From: Mytilus galloprovincialis
Lineage: Eukaryota > Mollusca > Bivalvia > Mytilida > Mytilidae
Assembly (NCBI RefSeq): GCF_965363235.1
Contig: NC_134847.1
Span: forward strand, 72,918,268-72,982,267
Reading direction: 5' to 3'
Length of the DNA: 64,000 nt
Below, one piece after another: positions 23,901 through 33,045 of the stretch. The translations under genes and the position numbers were made by a program. Positions within the stretch are counted from its first letter, which is position 1; the number at the start of each line of letters is the position of its first letter. The notes below the pieces were generated by a model. It made no database searches, was not told the DNA's origin, and saw nothing but the letters and a program-made list of their open reading frames with translations.

Positions 23901-24674
23901 CTCTCGCCTCACCACCTCTTTCTCATCTGCACCAAATCTGTCCATACCTATGTTGTAAATAAATGATGTCATTGATTCTATCTTCCTGTCTATGTTACCT
24001 GCCAATGTTGTGTTCAAAATTGCATCCACATCCTCATCAAACTGTTGCCATTCACTTTTACTTTTATTGTTGGGCCATTTTACTTTCTTTCTTCTTATGT
24101 TCTCACTTGTGTCTGGTGTTCTTTTTGGCTCTTGTGGCTGTCTGTTGTTGTCTAAGCCCTCCTTTTCCTGTTGATTCCCCTCTACCGTGCTGTCCTCCTC
24201 ATTGTACAACACATGGAGGCTGTGGTCGCTGTGGTTTGTATCCTGAACCACCTCCTCCTCCGTCTCACCAGGTTGCCCTGTGCGTTGTGTTATGCTCTGA
24301 TTTGCCTTGCATTTCATCTTTCCCATATGTATCTTCAGACCTCGTTGGTTCTTGCAAACTTTCCCACAGATGCATACATTTCCGTTGTTCAAATTCGTAG
24401 TCGTTGTTCGTTCCTGTGTCGTTTCCGGTGTTACCAATCCTGTAGGTTGCTCATCCTCCCCCGCTCTCGCACAACCTTGGGGGTGTCTTATTATATATCG
24501 TTCCATAGCTAGATGTAAGTGGGTTCTTCCTCACAGAAGATGTGCTTCGGCCTGCCAAGCCTCTGCACCCCTTGATCCCAGTCTCTCCTGAAAGTCTCCT
24601 GTCTCTCCAGGTTGTCACTGTTCTGTTCTCAGTTGTCATCCAGACTTTCCTGGCTGTCACTGGTTTCCCAGGTT
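20931..24674 (-). mobile_element. Intact R2-superclade LINE (RLE-type non-LTR retrotransposon), 3744 bp
   Basis: On the minus strand it has a 5' leader of about 168 bp, one long ORF (21099-24506) and a 3' UTR of about 168 bp ending GTATTAAGGTAATTT with no long poly(A). The right edge (the 5' end of the element) is set by the start of a second copy of its 3' end at 24675. The left edge is set by where those two copies stop matching. The offset between the copies (3744 bp) equals the element length. An unbroken ORF and an apparently perfect match over 565 bp point to very recent insertion. Confidence 0.88.
21099..24506 (-). CDS. LINE reverse transcriptase / restriction-like endonuclease polyprotein
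   Basis: 1135 aa from an ATG at 24506, no break seen. The N-terminus carries one CCHC/C2H2-type DNA-binding finger (C47, C51, H60, C66, with GLKIH). A charged basic linker follows. The reverse transcriptase spans about residues 395-600, with the first catalytic Asp in LDLANAYG (D484) and the pair in FMDD (D586, D587). Downstream is a CCHC knuckle (C920, C923, H931, C936). A restriction-like endonuclease of PD-(D/E)XK type follows, with RPD (D1027), LLEL (E1042) and RKRLKY. This order of finger, RT, CCHC and RLE defines the R2/R4/NeSL/CRE type of single-ORF elements, which prime reverse transcription at a nick made by the RLE. The exact clade cannot be fixed by eye, and the site is not an rRNA gene. 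Confidence 0.9.
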   Translation of the reverse strand: MERYIIRHPQGCARAGEDEQPTGLVTPETTQERTTTTNLNNGNVCICGKVCKNQRGLKIHMGKMKCKANQSITQRTGQPGETEEEVVQDTNHSDHSLHVLYNEEDSTVEGNQQEKEGLDNNRQPQEPKRTPDTSENIRRKKVKWPNNKSKSEWQQFDEDVDAILNTTLAGNIDRKIESMTSFIYNIGMDRFGADEKEVVRREGQKNRRESKIAKMRKDLRQLKKRYNQASEDEKPALSELRDTIRKKLKITRRAERTRKRRKKREKARAQFTSDPFQFTSRLLGKKGSGQLKASKEEVEEYLREMHSDPKREDELPDIEQLIRPEDPEQVFDESPPKLKEVVDVIKKGRAASAPGPNGVPYKVYKNCQRITRRLWKLIRVIWRRGRLAESWHKAEGCFIPKEEKSETLKQFRTISLLNVEGKIFLAILAKRMTNYMLSNEYIDIAVQKGGVPGVSGCIEHTSVLSQIIREAKDSKGELAVVWLDLANAYGTVPHKLVELMLERYHVPDGVRELIREYFNHLQLRFTVGDFTTSWQRLEVGIVTGCTISVILFSAAMNMIVKSVEKKSRGPWMKSGVRQPPGRAFMDDMTISTKTVIEARWTLQELDKMITWARMKVKPSKSRSLVVKNGKVKEERFKIGDEIIPTVSEKPVKCLGKWFNNTLSDKLNVEDTYKQLDDWLKAVDKSGLPGKYKAWIYQHGILPRLLWPLLVYDVPMTTVEGMERISNSYLRRWLGVPRSFSSVGLYSLGTKLQLPLKSITEEFKVTKVRQHLTLKNSRDEKVRSAKVEIRTGRKWSTKKTIEDAESRLKHSEIVGRVAVGRQGLDVTPTAKWRTATVEEKRHLVQKEVRSMEEESRMVKAVSMKKQGSWLNWEGARQQKLGWNEIWKMEPHRLQFKLKSVYDVLPSPTNLATWGLIDDPKCVLCGKPANLEHILSSCSSALKDGRYTWRHDKVLGTLADTLERNIRKPRKNKEGLTFVNFVKEGEKGQKKKVEGSGLLVTATDWQMLVDLKQKLQFPPQIAVTNQRPDIVIWSASTKQAILLELTVPWEERIEDAYERKRLKYQDLLAECRDNGWRVWLFPVEVGSRGFVGQSMWRALRALGIVGGERSKLIGNLCKEAETASMWLWRKRSEQWKQ

Positions 24675-25239
24675 AAATTACCTTAATACATCCTGTTGGA
24701 AAGATGCGTGGTTCCGTCTTCAGGTGAATCCTCCTTCCTCGGCTGTTTCGGCGCTGTCCACTACAACCTCCAGAGGTGCGCCGACTGGGGTGATCAAGTC
24801 CCAGCCCGAAACCACTTGGCTATCCATCCCTGCCTCTACACTTTACTGCTTCCACTGTTCTGACCTTTTCCTCCATAACCACATTGATGCTGTCTCTGCC
24901 TCTTTACACAAGTTCCCTATCAGTTTACTTCTTTCCCCTCCAACAATACCAAGTGCTCTCAATGCTCGCCACATAGACTGTCCAACAAACCCTCTGCTTC
25001 CCACTTCCACTGGAAATAACCAAACCCGCCATCCATTGTCTCTACATTCTGCAAGTAGATCTTGGTACTTCAGTCTCTTTCTTTCGTAGGCATCTTCTAT
25101 TCTTTCTTCCCATGGTACAGTTAATTCCAGCAGGATTGCCTGTTTTGTTGAGGCGGACCAAATGACGATGTCAGGTCTCTGGTTTGTTACTGCAATCTGT
25201 GGAGGGAATTGTAACTTCTGTTTAAGATCTACCAACATT
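24675..25239 (-). mobile_element. 5'-truncated copy of the same LINE, abutting the intact copy
   Basis: It matches 20931-21495 over 565 bp with no difference seen, then diverges after AGATCTACCAACATT. It holds the endonuclease C-terminus (to about 24843) and the 3' UTR. Its 3' end touches the 5' end of the intact copy directly, so the full element is bracketed by direct repeats of its own 3' end. Confidence 0.9.
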
Positions 25240-25500
25240 GGTCTTATTGATTGTACTATGATGCATAGCGTTTTAAAAATATACAAGTTTTTAAATAACT
25301 CATGCAGTCTATCCTATTCCGGGCAAAGTTTTTTAAATTGTTTTTTTGATAGGTTTTAGTTTGAAAAGAGATGAATGTGTTCATTTTGTTGTTACATTCT
25401 TGTTTCTCTTTATTTGCATTTTAGGAGTGATGGTAAAAAGCATAATAGTTTTATACATGTTACTTAATCTCGAATGATCCGTCTGGTCTTTCATACTTAC
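25240..25500. other. Non-coding stretch
   Basis: AT-rich DNA between the truncated LINE and the lectin exon. No gene or repeat was recognised. Confidence 0.4.
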
Positions 25501-25782
25501 CAGACTTTCTACATTTATAACGTAATCGGAGATAAGGATTAGCATATCCACAATTACTTCCTTGTAGAACTACAGGGTAAACAGAGACGTCACATACAGA
25601 TTTTCCATCACATGTTTGTCGTATTATATTTTCTGTTTTGTTAGATGAACAATAAGAATGACTTCCTGGCTGACATATTAAGTTGTTGTCCCGTCCATAG
25701 AAAACATCAATTATGTAGATATAATTCGGCTCACATCCCAAAGTTTGATATCGTTCATTGCATAATGTAAGATTGTGCTCAC
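25501..25782 (-). CDS. SUEL / rhamnose-binding-lectin domain exon (partial gene)
   Basis: A single 282-bp exon on the minus strand between an acceptor (TTTTTTTTCAG at 25783 and above) and a donor (GTAAGTATG below 25501). Both boundaries are phase 1, the usual pattern of a shuffled extracellular domain. The translation fits the SUEL galactose/rhamnose-binding lectin domain: eight to nine cysteines, NLTLC near the start, the YGR motif (FYGRDNNLIC), a central C-G-x-x-x-C, and a final PYLRLRYKC in place of the usual DPC...KYL.V.Y.C. Such domains bind L-rhamnose or D-galactose on cell or microbial surfaces and are usually secreted. The DPC motif is degenerate (SNCGYANP), so binding may be altered. 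No following exon was found below 25495, where the LINEs begin, so the gene may be broken or have distant exons. Confidence 0.75.
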
Positions 25783-26054
25783 CTGAAAAAAATTTGATAC
25801 AGTACATGTATAATATTTTGATTAGTTGCATATTGATGAGCTGCCATTGTTAATTATATTTTATGTTACTTTAGGACTTTGACACTGATGAAAGATGTTT
25901 TGTTTTGTCTGTAAAATTATTTCTTATGTATTCTGCTTTACAAAAAAAAACAAACATTTTTGAAATGCGTTTTGTGTGTTTAAGAGAGCAGACAAAATCG
26001 ATAGTTCTATAAGAGAGGCAAAATATTCCTAATCATAATCATAAGTCGAAAATA

Positions 26055-26330
26055 AACTGAAAAGCCGTGGTAAAAAAAGAAAATATCAACAGACTGACAA
26101 TAGTACACAAAACACAACATAACAATCTAAAGGCTGAGCAGCATGAACCCAACAAAACATGGGGTGATATTTGGTGCTCTAGAAGGGTATGCAGATCCTG
26201 CTCCAGATGTGGCATACGTCGTGTTACTCGTGAATTAGTACAAACCCGGTCATTAGTCTTATTCGGTATTACATTAGTTTATGTACGACTTCTATAGCTG
26301 ACTTTCAATTCAAGTCGGTTCTAGTCTCCA
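26055..26330. repeat. Mussel interspersed repeat, partial copy
   Basis: The segment from about AAGCCGTGGTAAAAAAAG through GGTGCTCTAGAAGGG and GTCGTGTTACTC matches, from memory, a very abundant mussel repeat. Diverged relatives occur at 35588-35960 and, inverted, at 42827-42975. The open frame inside it is not a gene. Confidence 0.55.
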
Positions 26331-26345
26331 GAAGCATTTGCATGA

Positions 26346-26586
26346 TTGTAAATAAACTCATCATAGATACCAGGACTAAATTTTGTATATACGCCAGACG
26401 CGCGTTTCGTCTACAAAAGACTCATCAGTGACGCTCGAATCCAAAAAAGTTAAAAAGGACAAATAAAGTACGAAGTTGAAGAGCATTGAGGACCAAAATT
26501 CCTAAATGTTTTGCCAAATCCAGCTAAGGTAATTTATGCCTGAGGTAGAAAAGCCTTAGTATTTCAAAAATTCTAACTTTTGTAAA
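26346..26586 (+). repeat. Mussel tandem repeat, monomer part 1
   Basis: 241 bp, about 97% identical to 26709-26949, giving a period of 363 bp. It contains a small hairpin around CAGACGCGCGTTTCGTCT. Confidence 0.85.
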
Positions 26587-26708
26587 CAGTAAATTTATAA
26601 ATATAACCATATCAATGATAATTCATGTCAGCACAAACGTGCTGACTACTGGGCTGGTGATACCCTCGGGGAAATAAATCTCCACCAGCAGTGGCATCGA
26701 CCCAGTGG
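26587..26708 (+). repeat. Structured spacer of the 363-bp repeat
   Basis: A perfect 8-bp hairpin lies at 26627-26646 (GTCAGCAC and GTGCTGAC). Nested pairs follow: 26648-26653 with 26701-26706 (ACTGGG/CCCAGT) and 26654-26659 with 26683-26688 (CTGGTG/CACCAG). The strand could fold into two adjacent stems. I recall this segment as part of the same mussel repeat. Confidence 0.6.
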
Positions 26709-26949
26709 TTGTAAATAAATTCATCATAGATACCAGGACTAAATTTTGTATATACGCCAGACGTGCGTTTCGTCTACAAAATACTCATCAGTGACGCTCG
26801 AATCCAAAAAAGTTAAAAAGGCCAAATAAAGTACGAAGTTGAAGAGCATTGGGGACCAAAATTCCTAAAAGTTTTGCCAAATCCAGCTAAGGTAATCTAT
26901 GCCTGAGGTAGAAAAGCCTTAGTATTTCAAAAATTCTAACTTTTGTAAA
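26709..26949 (+). repeat. Mussel tandem repeat, monomer part 2
   Basis: Second copy of 26346-26586 with about eight substitutions. The structured spacer does not follow it. Confidence 0.85.
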
Positions 26950-27109
26950 TGGTCTGCTATATAAAGGGATTGAGACCATTTTGCATCTCCATCTGATGCA
27001 TATGCACTCATATACAATTCAAAATCAATTCACTCTACTATCAAAAACACTATAAAACCCATTCAATCTAATATTTCTTAAAAACATATAAATATTATGT
27101 GATACTTAC

Positions 27110-27146
27110 TTCCAGAGGATATCTGCCATGTAAGAAGATTCAACAT
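27110..27146 (-). other. Possible first exon of the lectin gene (weak)
   Basis: On the minus strand an ATG at 27146 opens 12 codons plus one base, ending at a good donor (GTAAGTATC). The phase matches the lectin exon (A joined to GT gives Ser). The peptide MLNLLTWQISSG is too short to be a full signal peptide, and an in-frame stop lies three codons upstream. It could be chance. Confidence 0.2.
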
Positions 27147-27258
27147 TTCACTTTCCTAGTACATGGTTCAATACATTAGATTAAATCTATTTGTTAACGG
27201 AAATTTCAATTCAGTTCCCACGAAATTGATATTACATTTTCCTAGTAGAAATACTTAT

Positions 27259-27754
27259 ATGGGGACGGAGTCCCCAATAACAGTAGAAAATTCAATAAAA
27301 AAAAAATACGGGAAAATTTCCCGAATTTTTCATTGTATATATTCATACTAATGAACTCAAAATCGTTCAAATTTTTTTTGTCGTGTTTTGAAATCCCGGA
27401 CCTGCGCAGAAATGTACAATGTACTTCCTTTTTCCGGTCTCGTTTGTATGAAACTTTGAGTAAAATATATATTTATCAGTCTAGTATAAAATAGGAAGGA
27501 ACGCGCAATACCAATTTCATTTTTAATAATTCCTTGATATGAAAAAACGTTACCTAATGATAGCGTGTCTTTGTTTACATTGCATATGACGTCATAATTT
27601 AAATAACGTCACAACTAAATCCCTAACAACAGAACAAAAATCGGAAACGTTACGGTATTTCCGTTTCTTTTTTTTTAAACAAATATTTAAGTTACAAAAA
27701 AATAATTCATACAGACTTCGTCCCCATTTACAGGTAATGCCTGCCTCATATTAT
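27259..27754 (+). mobile_element. MITE with GGGGACG termini, copy 1
   Basis: Terminal inverted repeats ATGGGGACGGAGTC and GACTTCGTCCCCAT (27259 and 27727 edges) enclose about 470 bp of non-coding DNA. A further 27 bp (to CCTCATATTAT) is shared by all copies and so belongs to the element. It is nearly identical to the copy at 31469. Confidence 0.75.
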
Positions 27755-30700
27755 GAGAAAATTATACGCATTCAAATATATTCATATGGTTGAATTTTTG
27801 AAGTACAAGGTTCATCTTAATTTCGAAAATGTTTAACAAAATGGCACAGTAATATATACCAGTAACAAAAAATCCATCATATGCAATCATATATTCACAT
27901 TTAAACTTATCTTTACAGAAACAAAACAATGAATAATCAAATAAAACATAACTATAAATCAAAGCTATTGAATGCAAATTCAAAACAAATGAAAACTTCT
28001 ACAGTACAATATTTATAAAGAAAAATACTTGATTACACATCTTTCAAAAATTCATAAGAGATGAGTCAACACTTTAAATGTTAGACATGTAGACAACTAT
28101 CCGAAAGAGAATTAAAAAATAAAAATAATCAACAAACAAAAAATGTGCATTGTAACATATTTCAACCTATAAAACTGAAGTGTTCAAAGCTAAAGCATCA
28201 TACCATAATATTTACAACAAAGCCACTGACATTCTATGTCTGCACGAACATCGGCTCTATAGATAGAAAATAGCATACATCATTTGGTATCTGGTGGAGA
28301 GTTGTCTTATTGAGAATCTTACTGAATCTTAGTATTTATGCTGCTAAATTACTCCTAGAAACCTATGCAACTCGTGTTTAGATGAAAATAACCTTGATAT
28401 CGAAATACACAAAAGGAGAGGAGAACAGTTGATAAATTAAAGCAACATACAGTATTGTGTTCTTATGCCAATAAGCGAGTTAGACTATAAAAACAAGATA
28501 ACAAACAAAAACCGAAGAAATCCCATGAACTTTAAAAGGAGCGATTCGATATCAATGCGATAAATACACTAAAGGGTCCAATTTTTAGATATAAAAGGGA
28601 AAAAAACTTGGAAAGTAGAAAGGAAAGTATTGTTGTTATTGAAATGTGTGCAAAATTTCACTAGTTATTCTAATCAACAACTACTATCCATTACGAACCA
28701 TAACATGATCGTTACCTCAAAAAATATGGCACCAATAAAAGATAAATATAAAGACACAATTTTTTTCATTTTTTTTAACTGGTGACCTTAACAGAACATT
28801 AATAGGAACGAGAAATAACATTCATTATAAACTACTGAGACAGTTTTCAAGTAGATTTATTTTAATGAATACCGTGAATCAAAAACTGTCACTAGTACTT
28901 TTCTACATTCTACAATTATAATGAAAAAAGAAAACTCTCATATAGATAATATTTTTTGAAAGCAATTTCCTTGATTTGCCAAATTATAATTAATTTCCTG
29001 CTTTTTTGCAAATATATATCAAAAAAGAGAATTAAGAGACGTTTTCTAGTTACAGGTTTGTGCAAATTTTTCAGATTGTGTGAAGTTTATACATGTGAAA
29101 CCCAAGTTTGTGTGATAAATGGAAAACTTAACGATATAATTTAAAGATAAATTATTAGATGATAGCTTTTATATTGTGCTTTCAGAAATGAAAAGAAAAA
29201 TAGTGGTCATAGAACTCGTGTTTTTGTTACATTTTTTTTTTAGATAATTTCATAACAAATTCTTTTAAATCTCACCTGATATGGAAAAAATTAACCAATT
29301 ATGTATTTGTAAAAATTAGATACAAGTTAAGACAAAATAGCCAAAACAAATCACTTCCTTTATCAGCGGTTTGTAGCAAATAATTAATGTGGCAGTTGAT
29401 TGCGTTCCGTTCGTTCTGGAAGTTGATAAGTCCATTGTTTGGTTTTGTCTGTTTTTATGGACTCCTCCTCTTTTTAAATTTAACCTTGGAGTTTAACCTT
29501 GGAGTTTTATATTTTTGTGCTTTGGATGAAACATCTTACGAACGAATATGCACATTTCAGTAAAGATCTTGTCCAATTGTGTTCAGCTATTTTAACCATT
29601 CAAGATGACGAAATACGCCTTATCTAACTTAAGGGGGCTCGCGGGTATGATTTTTTTTATATAGGAGGTTTTGAACCCTCCTTAAAAGCAATACTTCAAT
29701 ACAAAACTATTTTGAAATAGGAAAATAGCAATGTATCTTTATGTCGGAAATCTATAGAAGAAATTAAGAAACAGATTGTTACATTCAAACAAATATTAAC
29801 ATAGAGGAAAATGCACCATTTTATCTTTAACAGCTTACTCAATACTAATTGCAGAAAAAAATATTATCTATAAAAAGTCTCTTTAAAAAGGACGAACCCT
29901 TATACGTGTTATTAAGGATGGATACTTTTTTTATGATTTCAAGCAAACATGAAAACAGTAGAGGCAATGTAAAATTAAAAACAAAATCTAAGGTCTGACA
30001 AAACAGACCCACAAGGAAGCAAACAGGGAAACATTTAGGCAATGCAGAACTAAGGAAATTTAAATTTAAAAAAAAATGTGTCAAAATAGATCCGCAGGGA
30101 GGGACACATGGAGAACCATCTTTTTCATAATTTTTTATTGATAATATTGGCATACCATCCGATTATTTGAAAAGTAAAGCAAAACCAAATACTTCTTCAA
30201 TACTGGTTATAAACAAACAAAATGTTGAAAATATCGTTGAATATAAAAACACACTAATCTGTTCCGAAGACTATAGGAAAAAGTAAAATTACAAAAATGC
30301 GTGAACAAAACTGACATAGTAAATAAAATAATAAAAAAATATCGGTACAAAGAAGGCCAATATCTCAGTAAGGGGAGACTATTTTAATTTAGATTGAATG
30401 GGGGAATTCATATACCACTAAATCAACACAATTGTTCAACGATCTACCGGTACATGTAACTCACAAATTTATTCAGAGGATATAAAAATGTTAAATATGC
30501 ATCATATATATACCATGCTTAACGCGTTTAGGTTTTTATCCATTGGTGTCATTATAAAAAAAAATCCCTGCTAACCCCTTCTTTTCTTTACATAATTTTA
30601 TTACATAAAGTTTCAAAAGCCATATTTGAAAATTCTATAAAATCCTTGTTATTTTTCATCTTGAATAAATAATTTATTATTTAAGAATAAGGGGGAAAAT

Positions 30701-31004
30701 ATTTATTCTAAAGAATAAGGGTCACAGTGCCAATGTTTACATGTGTGAAAAGTCTAGAGAGAATTCATTCCCGCCAAAAAATGTGTCCGATGACCCCGCC
30801 CGTGGATTTAGATGGCCGACATGGCTAAAACAGTACATAGTGTAAAGTGCAGTTGTTGGCTCATTTCTCTGTTACCAAATTAACGAATTTAAAGCAAATC
30901 TGACAGAATTAAACTGTTTATTACGTCAGGATCTATCTTTCCAGACATTATTAGACCATTCAGTCAACCCTTTGTTGGGTTGCCGCCCCTGAATTGGTAA
31001 TTAT
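27755..31004. other. 3.2 kb without recognisable genes
   Basis: AT-rich, with only short chance open frames lacking motifs or splice context. A diverged trace of the mussel repeat ending in GGTGGAGAGTTGTC is seen near 28260-28320. A short hairpin (GGAGG...CCTCC) lies near 29665. Confidence 0.5.
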
Positions 31005-31468
31005 ATGGGGACGAAGTCCCCAATAACGGTAGAAAAATCAATAAAAAAAATAAAATTTCCCGAATTTTTCATTCTACTAATGAACTCAAAATCGTTAACT
31101 TTTTTTTCAGATCTAGTTCCTGTTCCGGTTTGCCCCGCATTTGCGCAGAAATCTGTCTTGTTTGCATGAGACTTTGAAAAGAAAATTATATGTATCAGTC
31201 TAGTAAAATATAAGATTGGAACTCAATACAATTTCATTTTTAATAATTGTTTGATTTGAAAAAAAAACGTTACCTGATGGAAGCGTTTCTTTTGTGTACA
31301 TTGAATATGACGTCATAACTTAAACAACGTCACAGCTAAATCCCTAACCACAAAACCGAAATCGGGAACGTTACGGTATTTCCGTTTCTTTTATTAACAT
31401 GTTTGAGGCAAAAAAAAATAATACATACAGACTTCGTCCCCATTCACAGGTTATGTCTGCCTCATATT
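31005..31468 (+). mobile_element. MITE with GGGGACG termini, copy 2
   Basis: The most diverged of the three copies. TIR ATGGGGACGAAGTC at 31005 and its complement ending at 31443, followed by the shared 3' tail. It sits head-to-tail against copy 3. Confidence 0.75.
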
Positions 31469-31954
31469 ATGGGGACGGAGTCCCCAATAACAGTAGAAAA
31501 TTCAATAAAAAAAAAAATACGGGAAAATTTCCCGAATTTTTCATTGTACTAATGAACTCAAAATCGTTCAAATTTTTTTTGTCGTGTTTTGAAATCCCGG
31601 ACCTGCGCAGAAATGTACAATGTACTTCCTTTTTCCGGTCTCGTTTGTATGAAACTTTGAGTAAAATATATATTTATCAGTCTAGTATAAAATAGGAAGG
31701 AACGCGCAATACCAATTTCATTTTTAATAATTCCTTGATATGAAAAAACGTTACCTGATAATAGCGTTTCTTTGTTTACATTGCATATGACGTCATAATT
31801 TAGATAACGTCACAACTAAATCCCTAACAACAGAACCAAAATCGGAAACGTTACGGTATTTCCGTTTCTTTTTTTTTTAAACAAATATTTAAGTTACAAA
31901 AAAATAATTCATACAGACTTCGTCCCCATTTACAGGTAATGCCTGCCTCATATT
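31469..31954 (+). mobile_element. MITE with GGGGACG termini, copy 3
   Basis: It starts in the last bases of copy 2 (ATTATGGGGACGG) and ends with the same tail (CCTCATATTA). Its interior is almost the same as copy 1, 4.2 kb away. Confidence 0.75.
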
Positions 31955-31959
31955 AAGAA

Positions 31960-32945
31960 AATTTTGCAGCTTTTGGTTATTAAATTCAATATTAATATAG
32001 ATAGAGATAAACTGTTAACAACAATAATGTACAGCAAAGTAAGAACTAGAAATAAGTCTCAAGTTTAAAATTGTCAGTTGACCCCTAAAGGAGTTATTGC
32101 CCTTTATAGTCAATTTTTAACAATTTTCCTAAATTTTGTAATTTTTTTTAATTTACAAAATATTTTCAACTGTAACGATTTCACCAAGTTCATTATAGAT
32201 AACGTGACGGTACCCAAATTGCACATATTTTGACAGTTTTTTCAACTAAGTTTTTTTATGATCAAGACAAAAATTTCCATTTTGTGTTTATTTTGTAGCC
32301 GTATCCTTCTTTATTATAAAGGTACAACAATTTGATTTTCAATCCATAAGGAATCATAGAAAAATTGGTCTGAACTTACCTCCAAACCATCCCAGATTCT
32401 GTAATGAGGAGTGCCCAAATTGCATCCATGCTTAAATTCCCATCGTCAAAAGTCGAATAACAGAGCTTTTGTTTATTTTTTTCAAATATTTTGAACAATT
32501 GGATATTTGTCCATGCTTACTCTTCATTTTTTAAGAAATGGATACTTCAAACGTATTGTATTTGTTAATTTTAAAAAGATGACGTTTTGATGACGTCGCA
32601 TGGCGACGTTTCAGTACATTTTGCTTTTTCAGTAAACACTTCATCTGTTGATAAATATTGTGAACGTTTTGTGTATATCTAAATATTTTTACCTATGTTG
32701 AAAGACGTGCATAGTATCAAATCATAAAAATACCATTTTTTTAGTCTCTAGGAAATCTTATTAGATTTTCGCTGCTATTTTTGATAAATAGGTGCAATTT
32801 GGGTACCGTTACGTTAGAGATAATTGTAAGCAGCAAGAAAGTTCAATAAAGTCAGATCTAAAAACACATCACTTTCACCAAAACACAATTTTGTCAGGAA
32901 TTCATCAGTATCCGTGACCAAGGTGAGCGACACAGGATCTTTAGT
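31960..32945. repeat. Older interspersed repeat, split by a MITE
   Basis: The two halves, about 31960-32201 (GTTGACCCCTAAAGGAGTT) and 32815-32945 (AGAGATAATTGTAAGCAG, CCAAGGTGAGCGACACAGG), read as one continuous bivalve repeat that I recall from memory. The 613-bp element between them is a later insertion. Confidence 0.6.
32202..32814 (+). mobile_element. TA-flanked MITE (Tc1/mariner-like target), 613 bp
   Basis: Inverted termini ACGTGACGGTACCCAAATTG and its complement (one mismatch in the first 23 bp). TA lies on both sides (32200-32201 and 32815-32816). Removing the element and one TA restores the host repeat. No coding region. Confidence 0.8.
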
Positions 32946-33045
32946 TTTTTTTTATACTGAACACTTTCTTGTGTTCACTGATGTTTGAAAAATGATGGTT
33001 TTAAACATTGGATTTATAGATGTATATCGACCATGCGACGGGTAC

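Noticed and set aside
20931-25239. Penelope-like element with terminal repeats
   Set aside because: The direct repeats suggested it, but the protein has an RLE and an R2-type finger/CCHC layout and no GIY-YIG nuclease.
26067-26297. 76-codon frame with Cys-rich end
   Set aside because: It lies wholly in an interspersed repeat that recurs at 35588-35960 with no conserved frame.
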